This document shows, one piece after another, positions 63,414 to 64,000 of a stretch of DNA of 64,000 bases. Position numbers and translations under genes: made by a program. This stretch comes from Welwitschia mirabilis (lineage: Eukaryota > Gnetophyta > Gnetopsida > Welwitschiales), in NCBI GenBank assembly GCA_051453625.1, contig JBOZIK010000001.1, forward strand, positions 252,110,538-252,174,537. Reading direction: 5' to 3'. Below the pieces are notes generated by a model. It was not told the DNA's origin. It made no database searches and saw only the letters and a list, made by a program, of their open reading frames with translations. Position 1 is the first letter of the stretch. The number at the start of each line of letters is the position of its first letter.

Positions 63414-64000
63414 TGAAATCCTCTTTACTCTTACCCTAATTAAGTACTTTTTTTTCCTCTTCCTTTCTTCTTTAGTGTTTTTATTTAATAGACATTAAGG
63501 AACCTAGGATCAAATTCTATTTACTTATTTATTATAATTTCTATATTCTAAGAAAGATAAATAATATTAATATTATACATTTACCTATAATTAATTTCTA
63601 GGTTATTTTAGTTTAAAAAATAGTGATGTCATAAGTTTGAGTCCTTTATTTCTTCTTAGTTTTTCATGACATAAAAGATATTTTGTGTATATGTAAGGAG
63701 ATGTAAACTTGTCGTCAACATATATGGATAAATTTTAAGGATAATAGCTAACTAACATAATAACAACTTGTAACTCTAATTAATGGTATTTCAACTCAAT
63801 ATCTAACCATCCTCTCGATGTAAGTTGATTCTACTTCAAGTTCTAAACTATACAAACATAGCTAGGCTCAACTCAATAGGCTTTCAATTCACCTTGATAT
63901 ACCTCCAATATAGGTGATAGATCATATGTGAGATGGATGCATGCTTACAAATGACCCCGCTTCCTTGACGATGACGCAACATGATCTGTCACTGCTAGGG
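63414..64000 (-). mobile_element. Ty3/gypsy 5' LTR, copy D (continues past the window)
   Basis: The plus strand starts TGAAATCC and then follows copy C block by block (cttcctttcttcttta, ggaacctagga, cataagtttgagtcc, ggagatgtaaacttgtcgtcaacata). With the primer site it forms the 5' LTR of the element whose 3' LTR is 56979-61498. Only 587 bp lie in the window. Confidence 0.82.

Noticed and set aside
1-64000. CRISPR arrays, operons, bacterial-type defence or biosynthetic clusters
   Set aside because: Introns, plant retroelements and decay make this plant nuclear DNA. No regularly spaced repeat array or operon-like gene row is present.

Overview
This is a nuclear window from a vascular land plant, most likely a seed plant. 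It is strongly AT-rich by eye, has spliceosomal introns, and is filled with old, stop-riddled plant retrotransposons (Ty1/copia, Ty3/gypsy, LINE and tRNA-derived SINE). I cannot name the species. The two LINE relics carry a C-terminal CxxC zinc knuckle that I associate loosely with gymnosperm and early-diverging plant genomes; that is a weak hint only.

Only one gene is complete. It is a minus-strand, five-exon gene for a TBC-domain RabGAP of the plant TBC1D5-homolog type. Its CDS runs from the ATG at 45744 to the stop at 39549 and encodes 988 aa. All four introns were placed by hand and the exons sum to a whole number of codons. Both catalytic fingers (Arg120 and Gln156) are present. An 81-nt intron with no stop codon, directly after the Gln finger, makes the two central exons look like one 880-codon open frame; that frame is not the real protein. 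Two further pieces look exonic: an open 92-codon stretch running off the left edge on the minus strand (277 to 1), and a 35-codon candidate terminal exon at 38691 to 38586.

Layout: 1-277 edge exon. 2274-2497 LTR end, then a gap. 2598-4774 copia relic (plus) with 3' LTR. 4775-7525 and 10441-11814 two pieces of a very long gypsy LTR (minus), separated by a gap and a second copia relic with its LTR (7650-10440). 11815-14640 third copia relic (minus). 14640-19600 unrecognised AT-rich DNA with microsatellite and tandem repeats. 19600-24977 Athila/Tat-like gypsy relic (minus) with a decayed tRNA-Asp-type primer site. 26740-28145 LINE relic (plus). 32280-32640 copia RT fragment. 32830-34960 LINE relic (minus). 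35365-36300 direct repeats. 37.6-55 kb the gene-bearing part with several SINEs, short tandem duplications and three gaps. 56979-64000 a gypsy element (minus) with roughly 3.5-4.5 kb LTRs, primer site and polypurine tract, but only a gag remnant inside.

I found no convincing previously undescribed biological system. The points most worth a second look are the in-frame intron at the RabGAP catalytic motif, the two unassigned exon-like pieces, the pol-less giant-LTR element and its relatives, a small SINE family around the gene, and two assembly gaps whose flanks repeat each other.
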